A stretch of DNA of 64,000 bases from an uncultured Lachnospiraceae bacterium (lineage in GTDB: Bacteria; Bacillota; Clostridia; Lachnospirales; Lachnospiraceae). Where the stretch lies: contig CAJUFL010000013.1 of assembly GCA_910585605.1 (NCBI GenBank), positions 1-64,000 of the forward strand, written 5' to 3'. The notes beneath the pieces were generated by a model. That model saw only the letters and a program-made list of their open reading frames with translations, ran no database searches and was not told the DNA's origin. This document shows, piece after piece, positions 8,188-23,317 of this stretch (the stretch's first letter is position 1; each line of letters opens with the position of its first letter). Both the position numbers and the translations under genes were made by a program.

Positions 8188-8280
8188 CACAGCCTTTTCC
8201 TCTCCTTCAGCTTGAAATGGAGCTGCTACAAAGAAAAAAACAAATGTCCATGCTACAACTCCATTCCATATCAATACAAT

Positions 8281-9919
<1,639 letters not shown>

Positions 9920-9932
9920 TTTTCTGCCACAA

Positions 9933-9968
9933 AGAGTGGAAGACTTTTGCATCCTCCACTCTTTTTTA
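9933..9968. terminator. Hairpin after the EIIBCA gene
   Basis: Arms AGAGTGGA (9933-9940) and TCCACTCT (9955-9962) form an 8-bp stem, with TTTTTT following on the plus strand and AAAAAAG preceding on the minus. On the minus strand only three Ts follow, so it may act as a partial terminator or 3' stabiliser that lowers glucosidase expression relative to the PTS gene. Confidence 0.5.
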
Positions 9969-10001
9969 CTTTTATAATCTATAAATCCTAATATATCTTA
10001 C

Positions 10002-11954
<1,953 letters not shown>

Positions 11955-12000
11955 TCAAAAATTAATGATTATACAACCGTTTTACCAAAAGCTGGTTAAT

Positions 12001-12050
12001 TGTTTCAAAAATACTTTTTAATTATTTTTATTTCCTGAAACAATGTTTCA
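12001..12050 (-). promoter_or_regulatory. Candidate RpiR operator upstream of EIIBCA
   Basis: The 15-base dyad TGAAACA-A-TGTTTCA at 12036-12050 is a perfect inverted repeat, and a further half-site TGTTTCA lies at 12001-12007. They sit between the RpiR gene and the EIIBCA gene; a TATAAT -10 (minus strand, 11968-11973) lies downstream with a poor -35, as expected for an activated or tightly controlled promoter. RpiR as the binder is inferred from position. The remainder of the 295-base gap shows no gene. Confidence 0.6.
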
Positions 12051-12168
12051 AAAAAATACATCCCTGCCATGTTTCTTTTGCTGGCACATGGCGGAGATGC
12101 TGCTATAATCCAATATAAATTTATTTTTTGTTTTATACAAATTTAGCCGTTTAATATCATCCATATCC

Positions 12169-13032
12169 CTATTGTCCATTATTAGATAATGCCCACAGTT
12201 TCTCGGCACCAATCTTTTCATAATCTTCATTCAGTTTCATGTTTTGTTCATAGTTTGCACTAAACTCCATGCCAAACATAATATCTAACAGATACTTTAC
12301 AGAAGAAAAAAACATTGCCGTCCAGAATTCATCAAACCGTTCTGCGCCTGCTGCATATATAAATTCGTCTCCCAGATCAGGAAGCATCCGATTTCTGTTA
12401 GCAGATATGACAATCACCTTGGTTTTTCTTTTTTTCAGCGTTTTGATAATCTCTCCCAGCCTTGAATTTTCACCAGTATGGCTGATAACGATTGCCAAAT
12501 GATTTTCCTTCGGTATCAATGCATGAAGCTGCTGCACATTGGTGGCAATATGTGTATATGCCATTTTTCCAGCATGCAAAAGCTGACTGCATCCATACTG
12601 TGCCAAATGAACATTCAAATCATAAACATAGAAATCAACACATTCTGCCTGATGAACCATTTTTCCAATCCTCAACATCTGCTCCAGAGATAATGCTTTT
12701 CTGGTCTCATCTACCGCCTTCCGCTCCAATTCACTGATCTTTTTTACAAGGGATACGATATTCTCCCGCTCCTCAATCTGAATCTTTTCCTCCGCCTTTG
12801 CATCCCAGAGCTTTAACTCACTTACAAACCGGAGTCGGAAATCAGGATACCCCTTACATCCCATTTTCTGGCAAAACCTGGTAACAGATGCCGCACTGGT
12901 AAACGTCGCATGACCCAGTTCTCTAGAAGAAAGTACTGCCACCTGTTCAGGATGCTCCAAAATATAATTGCAAATATCCTGCTCCCTCTCTGTCAGTCCC
13001 GTTACCTGTCTCATCTCTTTTAGTAATAACAT
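12169..13032 (-). CDS. RpiR/MurR family transcriptional regulator with SIS domain
   Basis: A 287-residue regulator: an N-terminal RpiR helix-turn-helix (about 1-75, with SSRELGHATFTSAASVTRFC) and a C-terminal SIS sugar-phosphate-binding domain (about 110-245, including AIVISHTGENSRLGE). SIS regulators sense phosphosugars, here probably the product of the adjacent PTS. Start at 13032 (MLLLKEM) follows GGGGGAG; the ATG at 13116 has no site. It heads the first beta-glucoside operon, with 295 bases and a dyad between it and the PTS gene. Confidence 0.92.
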   Translation of the reverse strand: MLLLKEMRQVTGLTEREQDICNYILEHPEQVAVLSSRELGHATFTSAASVTRFCQKMGCKGYPDFRLRFVSELKLWDAKAEEKIQIEERENIVSLVKKISELERKAVDETRKALSLEQMLRIGKMVHQAECVDFYVYDLNVHLAQYGCSQLLHAGKMAYTHIATNVQQLHALIPKENHLAIVISHTGENSRLGEIIKTLKKRKTKVIVISANRNRMLPDLGDEFIYAAGAERFDEFWTAMFFSSVKYLLDIMFGMEFSANYEQNMKLNEDYEKIGAEKLWALSNNGQ

Positions 13033-13180
13033 CCCATTCTCCCCCTGACCCGCTGTCCTGATTCCAAAATACATTGCTGATATTATCATATTACCTGTAA
13101 AATCCGGCATAGTCAACTTTTTCCACAGATGCTTCTGTCACTGTAAGGGGGACTTCCTACACTGTTTATTCAACAAATCA

Positions 13181-13221
13181 GGGGCTGCCGCAAAAGTAAC
13201 ATTTTCTTAATGCAGCGCCCC
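13181..13221 (-). terminator. Stem-loop after the second glucosidase operon
   Basis: Minus-strand GGGGCGCTGC and GCGGCAGCCCC pair around a loop of about 20 bases. The T-run after it is weak (TGATTTG). The arms share GCTGCATTAAG and TGCGGCAGCC with the terminator behind the pyrophosphatase gene (18028-18107), so both may belong to one dispersed hairpin family. Confidence 0.65.
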
Positions 13222-13236
13222 TTCTTAAATAATCTA

Positions 13237-14748
<1,512 letters not shown>

Positions 14749-14761
14749 CTATTTCATTGTA

Positions 14762-16690
<1,929 letters not shown>

Positions 16691-16702
16691 TTACATTAAG
16701 AC

Positions 16703-16785
16703 AAAAAAACTCAGCACGATTTTACATAATTGATTTGATCAATATGTCTTATCGTCTGAGTTTTGCCAACTAAATGTAACAATCC
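16703..16785 (-). promoter_or_regulatory. RAT antiterminator site and terminator before EIIBCA
   Basis: On the minus strand GGATTGTTAC (ending at 16776) then eight bases then GGCAAAAC matches the ribonucleic antiterminator consensus. It overlaps a terminator whose 12-bp stem (16708-16720 with 16751-16762, one bulge) is followed by TTTTTTT (16703-16709). LicT binding to the RAT would block the terminator. Confidence 0.9.
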
Positions 16786-16841
16786 CATGTAATATATAAT
16801 TTGTCAGGATAACCTGAACCATTCACAAATTTGAAAATTTG

Positions 16842-17672
16842 CTATCTGCGGCAAATCATATTCTGTATGTGTATCGCAAGATAGGTCAGTTCCTCTTCGC
16901 ACACTTTATACTGCAAAGCGGCCTGTATGTAACTTCCGATTCGTAATGCACAGCGGTAGCTGTCCGGAAAATTTTTCTTCACCATATCATTAAATTCATA
17001 ATAATCTGCTTCATACATATCATTCCGAAAAATCCTCTCCAGAAAAAATTTAAGATGTGTGATAAATCTCTCATAGTATAAATCATTTTGGTTCATCTCA
17101 ATACCTAATGTGTAACTTACGATATTTAGAATATCCTTGATAGTATTCGGAACTTTTGAGGTCTGCTTCATATCTGCATCCATTTCAGCATTTACAATAT
17201 GTAATGCAAAAAAACCTGCTTCATCCTCAGGCAGTTCCACGCCAAGCTCCTTCCGAATAATATCTACCGCATCCATTCCTAACCGGTATTCCTGATGGTA
17301 AAAACGTTTAATCTCCCATAACAATGCATTTTCTACTATAATATTCTGCTTTGCCCTGGTAATTGCATAATTTAAATGATCTGTAAGCGTAATATAAATA
17401 TTTTTATTTAATTCTTTATCAAGACACCTTTTGGCATTTGAAATAATCTTCCCTGCCACACGGATATATTCATACGGCATATTCCGTATAATCTCTTCAA
17501 ATTCACTGGTACTGTCATCATTTAAAAGAAATACCTTCTCCACCAGTTCCTGTTTCACAGAATCACCGATTTTTTTCTGAAAACCAATTCCTTTTCCCAC
17601 AACAACAATTTCTTTCCCATTATCGTTATACGCACTCACCACATTGTTATTGATCACTTTTAGAATCTTCAC
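16842..17672 (-). CDS. licT: BglG/LicT family transcriptional antiterminator
   Basis: A 276-residue RNA-binding antiterminator. Residues 1-56 are the co-antiterminator domain (MKILKVINNNVVSAYNDNGK, then GKGIGFQKKIGD); PRD1 (about 65-170) has histidines in LTDHLNYAI and in KRFYHQEYRLGMDA; PRD2 (about 171-276) has THLKFFLER and LAIHIQNM. In this family PTS phosphorylation of the PRD histidines tunes dimerisation, coupling activity to beta-glucoside transport. RAT sites lie before both licT and the downstream EIIBCA gene, so it should act on its own transcript as well as on the PTS-glucosidase transcript. Confidence 0.95.
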   Translation of the reverse strand: MKILKVINNNVVSAYNDNGKEIVVVGKGIGFQKKIGDSVKQELVEKVFLLNDDSTSEFEEIIRNMPYEYIRVAGKIISNAKRCLDKELNKNIYITLTDHLNYAITRAKQNIIVENALLWEIKRFYHQEYRLGMDAVDIIRKELGVELPEDEAGFFALHIVNAEMDADMKQTSKVPNTIKDILNIVSYTLGIEMNQNDLYYERFITHLKFFLERIFRNDMYEADYYEFNDMVKKNFPDSYRCALRIGSYIQAALQYKVCEEELTYLAIHIQNMICRR

Positions 17673-17769
17673 AACAATCCAAATCCTCTCTTAAGTAAAG
17701 TCAAATTTTCTGCCGTAGGTGCCAAATATCCGTGCAAGCCCATCTACCTGACTCATTGCTCGCAAGAAT

Positions 17770-17881
17770 AAAAAAACTGCATCGCACTCACTTTCCAATC
17801 ATGAAATCAATATAATTCATAAGAACCATCTATCATCACTTTGAGTACAATCCAGTCTTGCCTATAATATAGTAACAATCC
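17770..17881 (-). promoter_or_regulatory. RAT antiterminator site and terminator before licT
   Basis: Minus-strand GGATTGTTAC, nine bases, GGCAAGAC (17855-17881) is a second RAT. It overlaps a long-loop terminator: 17843-17856 pairs with 17776-17789 at 13 of 14 positions counting two G-U pairs, followed by a T-run (17770-17776). This predicts autogenous antitermination of licT. Confidence 0.8.
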
Positions 17882-17911
17882 AGCTTGTTGTATCATTCAT
17901 TTGATATACAT

Positions 17912-17940
17912 ATTGTACTATTAATATACTGTCAAGTCAA
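17912..17940 (-). promoter_or_regulatory. Promoter of the licT operon
   Basis: Minus-strand -35 TTGACT (17935-17940) and -10 TACAAT (17912-17917) with a 17-base spacer, about 30 bases upstream of the licT RAT. The rest of 17673-18121 is leader, this promoter and the ppa terminator; no gene is seen. Confidence 0.75.
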
Positions 17941-18021
17941 CCCTTTTATCGGCATTTTCTTACATTTTTTGCTGTATAATTCCAATATTCTATCATTTTT
18001 GCACATGTTCCATTTTCCCAT

Positions 18022-18107
18022 AAAAAAACTGAGGCTGCCGCATAAAAATTTTCTCTTTTGCCATACAACTTTAACAAAGAATAAAACCTTAATGCAGCAA
18101 CCCCAGT
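18022..18107 (-). terminator. Terminator of the pyrophosphatase gene
   Basis: Minus-strand ACTGGGGTTGCTGCAT (18092-18107) pairs with ATGCGGCAGCCTCAGT (18028-18043), with a few G-U or mismatched positions, followed by TTTTTTT (18022-18028). The 48-base loop is long. The arms resemble those of the hairpin at 13181-13221. Confidence 0.8.
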
Positions 18108-18121
18108 ACCGTCTATGCTCT

Positions 18122-18655
18122 TTATACATTCACAAATTTATCTTTATAATTATCAATACATTGTTCAATAATGCGGATTGCTTCCGTTGCACCATCGAAT
18201 TCATCCACAACAGTCTCTTTATCCTCTAAGGCCTTATACACACTAAAAAAATGTTTAATCTCTTCAAAAATATGCTTCGGAAGTTCCGTAACATCTGTAT
18301 AACAGTTATAAGTAGGATCATTATAGGGTATTGCAATGATCTTTTCATCACCCATCCCATTATCCAGCATTTTCATGACTCCAATGGGATAACACCGCAC
18401 CAGTGTCAGCGGTTCAATATCCTCCGAACATAATACCAGTACATCCAGCGGGTCTTTATCATCTCCATAAGTTCTCGGAATAAAGCCATAATTAGCCGGA
18501 TAATGAGTTGAAGTATACAAAATGCGATCCAATATCAGCATTCCAGTCTTTTTATCTAATTCATACTTCTTCTTACTTCCCTTGCTAATCTCAATGACAG
18601 CAATAAAATCTGTCGGAAATATTCTTTCTTCATCAATATCATGCCAAATATTCAT
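18122..18655 (-). CDS. ppa: Inorganic pyrophosphatase, family I
   Basis: Hydrolyses pyrophosphate to phosphate in the cytosol, pulling biosynthetic reactions forward. The 177-residue product is the usual length. The signature DDKDPLDVLV holds the metal-binding aspartates; HYPANYGFIPRTYGDD and GDEKIIAIPYND are further active-site segments. Start at 18655 follows GGAGACC. It is monocistronic with its own terminator. Many clostridia use membrane or family II enzymes instead, but the signature here is clearly family I. Confidence 0.95.
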   Translation of the reverse strand: MNIWHDIDEERIFPTDFIAVIEISKGSKKKYELDKKTGMLILDRILYTSTHYPANYGFIPRTYGDDKDPLDVLVLCSEDIEPLTLVRCYPIGVMKMLDNGMGDEKIIAIPYNDPTYNCYTDVTELPKHIFEEIKHFFSVYKALEDKETVVDEFDGATEAIRIIEQCIDNYKDKFVNV

Positions 18656-18794
18656 ATCCTGGTCTCCTTTCCGTTTACAGCTTTTGTCATAAAATTATAT
18701 CGGAATCCTTTGTGTCCAAAGCCGGATTCTTTAATTATTATACTATAGCCGCCTGCTTATCACAAGCAAAAAGACCAGGCTTTTACCGCATTTT

Positions 18795-19802
18795 CTATTC
18801 TTTTGTAATAACTACCTTGTCATCCACAACCTGTACCTTCACTTTATTGCTGTCGATTCCTGCCGCTGCCAGTATTTCTTCATTTAATTGAAGCCTTCTT
18901 GCTTTATCCAGTACAGAGTATTCTTCATGGGATTCGTTCGCACTTATGGATTCCCCATCTAACAGATTAAGTGCTCGCTGATACTCCTCTTTCATAATCT
19001 TTTCCGTACTGATCTTGCCATCTGATATCATGACAACCCTGCCCACTTTATTCGCCAGGCTTACATCATGCGTTACGATAATAATGGTAATCCCCAATTC
19101 TTTATTCAGTGTACGGAATAAATCCTGGATTTTATTTGAGGTTTTACTGTCCACTGCTCCTGTAGGTTCATCTGCCAGCAGAATAACAGGTTCATTTGCC
19201 AGTGCGACTGCAATGGCAACCCTTTGCTGCTCACCGCCGGACATCTGTGCCGGATAAGAATCTTTTTTATGAAGCATCCCCACTTTTTCCAGTAATTCCA
19301 TTGCCTTCTCCCTCATTTCCCCGGGAGTCTTTCCTGTAAAATACATAGGAACTTCTATATTTTCAATAGCTGTCATATAGGGTACCAGATTCCTGGAACT
19401 TTTCTGCCATACAAATCCCACCGTCCTGTTCCGGTATTCCACCATCTCGCTGTCATTCAATGAAAATAAATCCTTTCCATCTATATAAAGTTTTCCCGCA
19501 GAAGGGCGTTCTAATCCACCTATCATATTCATCAGCGTGGATTTTCCGCTTCCGCTCTTTCCGATCACTGCCATCAGCTCACCCTTTTTAATTTCCAGAT
19601 CCAGACCCTGCAATGCCATTACTTCTACATCTTCGGACTTGTAAATTTTCACCAGACTGTCGCACCGAATCAACAGTTCCGGATCCCATATCTCCTCATC
19701 ATCCTCTTCCCATTTCTCTTCATTTTCAGGGAGTGCATCATCTTCTTCCTCTCCCGTTATGTCCTTCCAATTTTCCGTTTCATCAAATGCTTCCCGTTCC
19801 AT
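18795..19802 (-). CDS. ABC transporter ATPase 2 of the lipoprotein export system
   Basis: A 335-residue ATPase of the MacB/LolD type. Walker A is GKSGSGKSTLMN, the signature MSGGEQQRVAIAVALA, Walker B VILLADEPTGAVDS, and the switch histidine is in IVTHD. Unlike its partner it has an acidic N-terminal extension of about 45 residues rich in E and D, and about 55 extra C-terminal residues ending VQVVDDKVVITKE. Start at 19802 is chosen because it overlaps the end of ATPase 1 by 20 bases; the ribosome site is weak, so translational coupling is likely. It is the last gene of the operon. Confidence 0.92.
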   Translation of the reverse strand: MEREAFDETENWKDITGEEEDDALPENEEKWEEDDEEIWDPELLIRCDSLVKIYKSEDVEVMALQGLDLEIKKGELMAVIGKSGSGKSTLMNMIGGLERPSAGKLYIDGKDLFSLNDSEMVEYRNRTVGFVWQKSSRNLVPYMTAIENIEVPMYFTGKTPGEMREKAMELLEKVGMLHKKDSYPAQMSGGEQQRVAIAVALANEPVILLADEPTGAVDSKTSNKIQDLFRTLNKELGITIIIVTHDVSLANKVGRVVMISDGKISTEKIMKEEYQRALNLLDGESISANESHEEYSVLDKARRLQLNEEILAAAGIDSNKVKVQVVDDKVVITKE

Positions 19803-20484
19803 ATTCTTCTCGTCCAACAATCTCACCATCCTCCAGCTCATAGACCACATCTCCAAGTTCCATCAGTCCCGGGTCATGTGTCGTCATAACAATTGTAATG
19901 CCCTCCTGCTCAATTAAATCCTTAAACAGCTTGACTACTGCCAGCCCGGAAGCCGTATCCAATGCTCCAGTAGGTTCATCTGCAAATATAATTCCCGGTT
20001 TATGAGCTACTGCCCTGGCAATAGCGACCCTTTGCTGCTCTCCACCGGACATCTGCATTGGCATATGATTCATTCTGCCTCCCAGCCCTACCATTTTTAA
20101 CACCTGCTTAATCCGGGAATCCCTTTTCCCGTCATATTCTGCCAGCCTTAATCCGTAATCCACATTCTCATAAGCATTCATAATGGGAATTAACGCTACG
20201 GATTGAAATACAAAACCGATTTCAAATCTCCGAAGTTTTTCCCGTTCTTCCACACTCATGCTCCCAAGCTCTCTGTCTCCAAATAATACCTCACCTTCCG
20301 TTGCCTCATCCAGTGCACTTAAAATATTTAAAAGTGTAGTCTTTCCAGAACCGGAACGCCCTTTCAGGATCGTAAGCTTTCCCTCCGGAATATCCATATC
20401 AATACCTTTTAATGCATAAAAGGTATTCCCATCCGCCACCGGAAACGCACGCACTATATTAGTCGTCCTAATCGCATATTCCAT
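19783..20484 (-). CDS. ABC transporter ATPase 1 of the lipoprotein export system
   Basis: A 233-residue MacB/LolD-like ATPase that powers the permease encoded just upstream. Walker A GRSGSGKTTLLN, signature MSGGEQQRVAIARA, Walker B IIFADEPTGALD and the switch histidine in MTTHD are all intact. It begins four bases after the permease stop, with GGAGAGG inside the permease 3' end. Two different ATPases with one permease suggests a heterodimeric motor, each half perhaps serving one half of the permease pair. Confidence 0.95.
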   Translation of the reverse strand: MEYAIRTTNIVRAFPVADGNTFYALKGIDMDIPEGKLTILKGRSGSGKTTLLNILSALDEATEGEVLFGDRELGSMSVEEREKLRRFEIGFVFQSVALIPIMNAYENVDYGLRLAEYDGKRDSRIKQVLKMVGLGGRMNHMPMQMSGGEQQRVAIARAVAHKPGIIFADEPTGALDTASGLAVVKLFKDLIEQEGITIVMTTHDPGLMELGDVVYELEDGEIVGREEYGTGSI

Positions 20485-20487
20485 ATC

Positions 20488-23310
20488 CTAATCCTCTCCC
20501 ATCTTAATTGCCTGTGTAATATTTGAATTCTTTACAATATAGCGGAGCACCATCAGACAGATTCCTATCATTAGCAGGACGATCAATCCAAGCCTGCACA
20601 TATCAATTACATCAATATGAAGCCTTATTCCTATATTATGTGCCCTTGGCAGGTATACGACAGCAACAATCTTTACAAATAGTAAGGTTGTGGCAAAACC
20701 GGCGATTCCGCCCATAACTCCTGCAAGCAGGGAAGAAAAAATCTGTTCATTCACAAGCATTTTATTTACTTCTTTCATACTCATACCCATCGCTCTGTAA
20801 ATACCGAAAAGCAATTCCCGTTGTTTAATGGATGTAACCCAGTAAATCAGGAAACCAATGGTACAAAGAATAATACTTATGATAAAACTTAAGGTAAACA
20901 ACCCATTTGTAATCTGAATCATTGCAGAATCAAGGATTTCACTGATCTCTTCATCTGCTCCTTTTACAAAATCAGTCTCAATCTCATTCTCTTTCAAATA
21001 TGTCCTTACATCTGCCACAGAGGCATTATCCTTCAAATCCATCCAGATTTCATAAGGCATCATCCCAAAAACACTTAACTCATATGCATAATTAACAACG
21101 ATCATATACTTCTGCTGCTCTTCCCAGTCTCCTTTTTCATTATATCCATAGCCGTATTGTTCATATCCCGGCCACGCATCAAAAATACCGCATACGATTC
21201 CATTACAGCTTGCAATTTCTTCATCCTGTTTATAGATAACCGGCTGAAATCTTGCATATTGAATACTGTCACCCACTTTAATATTAAACTCATCTGCCAG
21301 ATTCCTGGAAACCAATACACCGGATGCATTCTTTGCCAATGTGTTCAGATAATGATACCAGTGTTCCTTGTTCAGACCGTCCTCCAGCTTTGCAGTCTCA
21401 CCAAACTCTTTAGTATGAATTGCCATCATACTACAGCCCGGAATGGATTTATTTGAACATGAAACTTTTACATTATCATCCCGTACCACTCTGGTCATAT
21501 TATCACATGCATTTTTCTTCAGTGTACCATACCTCTGGTAATCCGGCTCATTGTAAATCCAGTCCGGCTGTCCTTGGGAAGTAAGAAACACCTCCAGATT
21601 CCAATGCTCCTGTACTACTGCATCTGCACCTACATTGTATCGGGTACGCAGGTCGTTATTGGTATTAATGGTGCCTGCCATATTGGAGTTAAAAATACCC
21701 ATCGCAATGGTAAGTACAAGAAAAACGGAAATAAAATTCTGCTTCCCCTTTGTCCGCATGATCTGCAAAAAAGATGCATACATGTGGGGTTTCCATTTTT
21801 CCCTTCCGATAAAATAGACGAAACGAACCAGATACTTGATCAGTCGAAGTCCTACCAGACCACATGCCAGCAGGAAAAATGATACATTCAAAAACACCAT
21901 CGGATCCAGCTTTTCCCCTGTCATCACATCCCATGCCAGAATCTCCTTCTGTTTACTGTAATTATAAAGCAAATATGATGAAAACAGGAATAAAATAACA
22001 TCCAGAAAATATCTTTCTACAAAATTAACAGAATGGAAATCTGCCTTCTTACTCTTTTGCTCTACAATGGAATATCTGGAATATCCGATTACCGGCAATG
22101 TCATAAACCCTATGGTAATGAGCGCTGCCACAAGAACATATCCAAGCATTCCAATTGTAGGCTTATAAATCGCTGTAGACTTTAAGGAAAATTGTAAAAA
22201 TGCATTGGTTGACGCTGCCATCTTACAAAGCAGATATCCAAGGGGAAGCCCTATGACCACTCCCATTCCTGCCAGAATCCCAGACTGGCATAAATACATG
22301 AATACGATCTGTTTCTTTGAAAATCCCCGGCTTTTCAACATAGAGATTTCTCCTGTCTCCATACTGAGAATCTGCCCGGAAACCATATATACGAACGCTA
22401 AGAGCAGAACAAAAATCGGCAATTCCAGCACCCAGAATATCGTATCAATAAATTTTTTATCAGACCTGTATTCCTCTAACAATTCTGCAAAATTATCAGT
22501 AAACTTATCATCCAGTTCATGAAACTGCTGTAGATAATCCTTTAAATCCATAATATTTTTGCTGTTTATCTTAGAATAATCCAGCATCATATAATAATCA
22601 AAAAAAACGGTATCAAAAGAATATCCGGAAAGAATCTCTTCCATATCCTCCTTGCTGACATAAACCTGTCTTTTAAAATCACTTGCTTCCATATGCCAGA
22701 AGATATCCGTATTGCTCTTCTCATCAAAGATTCCTATAATCTGCATCGTCAGCATATTTCCATTTTTATCCTTGATTTCTTCAAACCGGATCTGCTCACC
22801 TGCGACAAAACTACAGTTATCCATTACCTTTTCTGTTACAATACAGGGATATACATTCCCCTTCTTTTTTCTTTCCCCGTATAATTCCCCTTTTACCACC
22901 GTAATATGTTTTTCCAAATCCGGTATATAAGCAATATTGGCCCAGTTATTTTTCCCATCATACTGCTGTGTAATCTTAGAACCTTCCACGGACATACAGG
23001 TCTCAATTTCCCGGGCAGGAATCTTCATATACTTCTGCCAGCTTTTTCCATAACTGTCTATTTTTTCGGTAATCGCCTCTACTGTCGGGAAATCTTTAGT
23101 TTTGCAGGAACCACTCCTTCCGATCACGGCAGGGTATTCATTATTATCTTCTATATAGTCGGTAAATTTGCTCTGAATCAGCCTGTTCAGGGAGCCCTTT
23201 TTAAACATCGGTGTACAGGTCGCAATAGAGATAAACAGCGTGATTCCCAACAAAAGACAGCCATTTAAAAGTTTTCTATTCTGCAATTTTCTTCTAATTA
23301 ATGTAAACAT
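20488..23310 (-). CDS. FtsX-like ABC permease, 940 residues
   Basis: Large membrane permease with an N-terminal transmembrane helix (about 12-34), an extracytoplasmic domain (about 35-285), a first FtsX helix bundle (about 290-455), a second large extracytoplasmic domain (about 550-790) and a second FtsX bundle (about 795-930). The cytoplasmic stretch MLKSRGFSKKQI and the later YRAMGMSMKEVNKML are the coupling-helix signatures of FtsX permeases. It is longer than MacB because it has two such halves, so it resembles Gram-positive mechanotransmission-type permeases. It lies between the adaptor genes and the two ATPase genes in one operon. Confidence 0.93.
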   Translation of the reverse strand: MFTLIRRKLQNRKLLNGCLLLGITLFISIATCTPMFKKGSLNRLIQSKFTDYIEDNNEYPAVIGRSGSCKTKDFPTVEAITEKIDSYGKSWQKYMKIPAREIETCMSVEGSKITQQYDGKNNWANIAYIPDLEKHITVVKGELYGERKKKGNVYPCIVTEKVMDNCSFVAGEQIRFEEIKDKNGNMLTMQIIGIFDEKSNTDIFWHMEASDFKRQVYVSKEDMEEILSGYSFDTVFFDYYMMLDYSKINSKNIMDLKDYLQQFHELDDKFTDNFAELLEEYRSDKKFIDTIFWVLELPIFVLLLAFVYMVSGQILSMETGEISMLKSRGFSKKQIVFMYLCQSGILAGMGVVIGLPLGYLLCKMAASTNAFLQFSLKSTAIYKPTIGMLGYVLVAALITIGFMTLPVIGYSRYSIVEQKSKKADFHSVNFVERYFLDVILFLFSSYLLYNYSKQKEILAWDVMTGEKLDPMVFLNVSFFLLACGLVGLRLIKYLVRFVYFIGREKWKPHMYASFLQIMRTKGKQNFISVFLVLTIAMGIFNSNMAGTINTNNDLRTRYNVGADAVVQEHWNLEVFLTSQGQPDWIYNEPDYQRYGTLKKNACDNMTRVVRDDNVKVSCSNKSIPGCSMMAIHTKEFGETAKLEDGLNKEHWYHYLNTLAKNASGVLVSRNLADEFNIKVGDSIQYARFQPVIYKQDEEIASCNGIVCGIFDAWPGYEQYGYGYNEKGDWEEQQKYMIVVNYAYELSVFGMMPYEIWMDLKDNASVADVRTYLKENEIETDFVKGADEEISEILDSAMIQITNGLFTLSFIISIILCTIGFLIYWVTSIKQRELLFGIYRAMGMSMKEVNKMLVNEQIFSSLLAGVMGGIAGFATTLLFVKIVAVVYLPRAHNIGIRLHIDVIDMCRLGLIVLLMIGICLMVLRYIVKNSNITQAIKMGED

Positions 23311-23317
23311 ACTGCCC

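Noticed and set aside
8200..8280. Stem between GGAATGGAG and CTCCATTTC as a glucosidase terminator
   Set aside because: Pairing is about 13 bp but no T-run follows on the minus strand; the only T-run lies in the loop.
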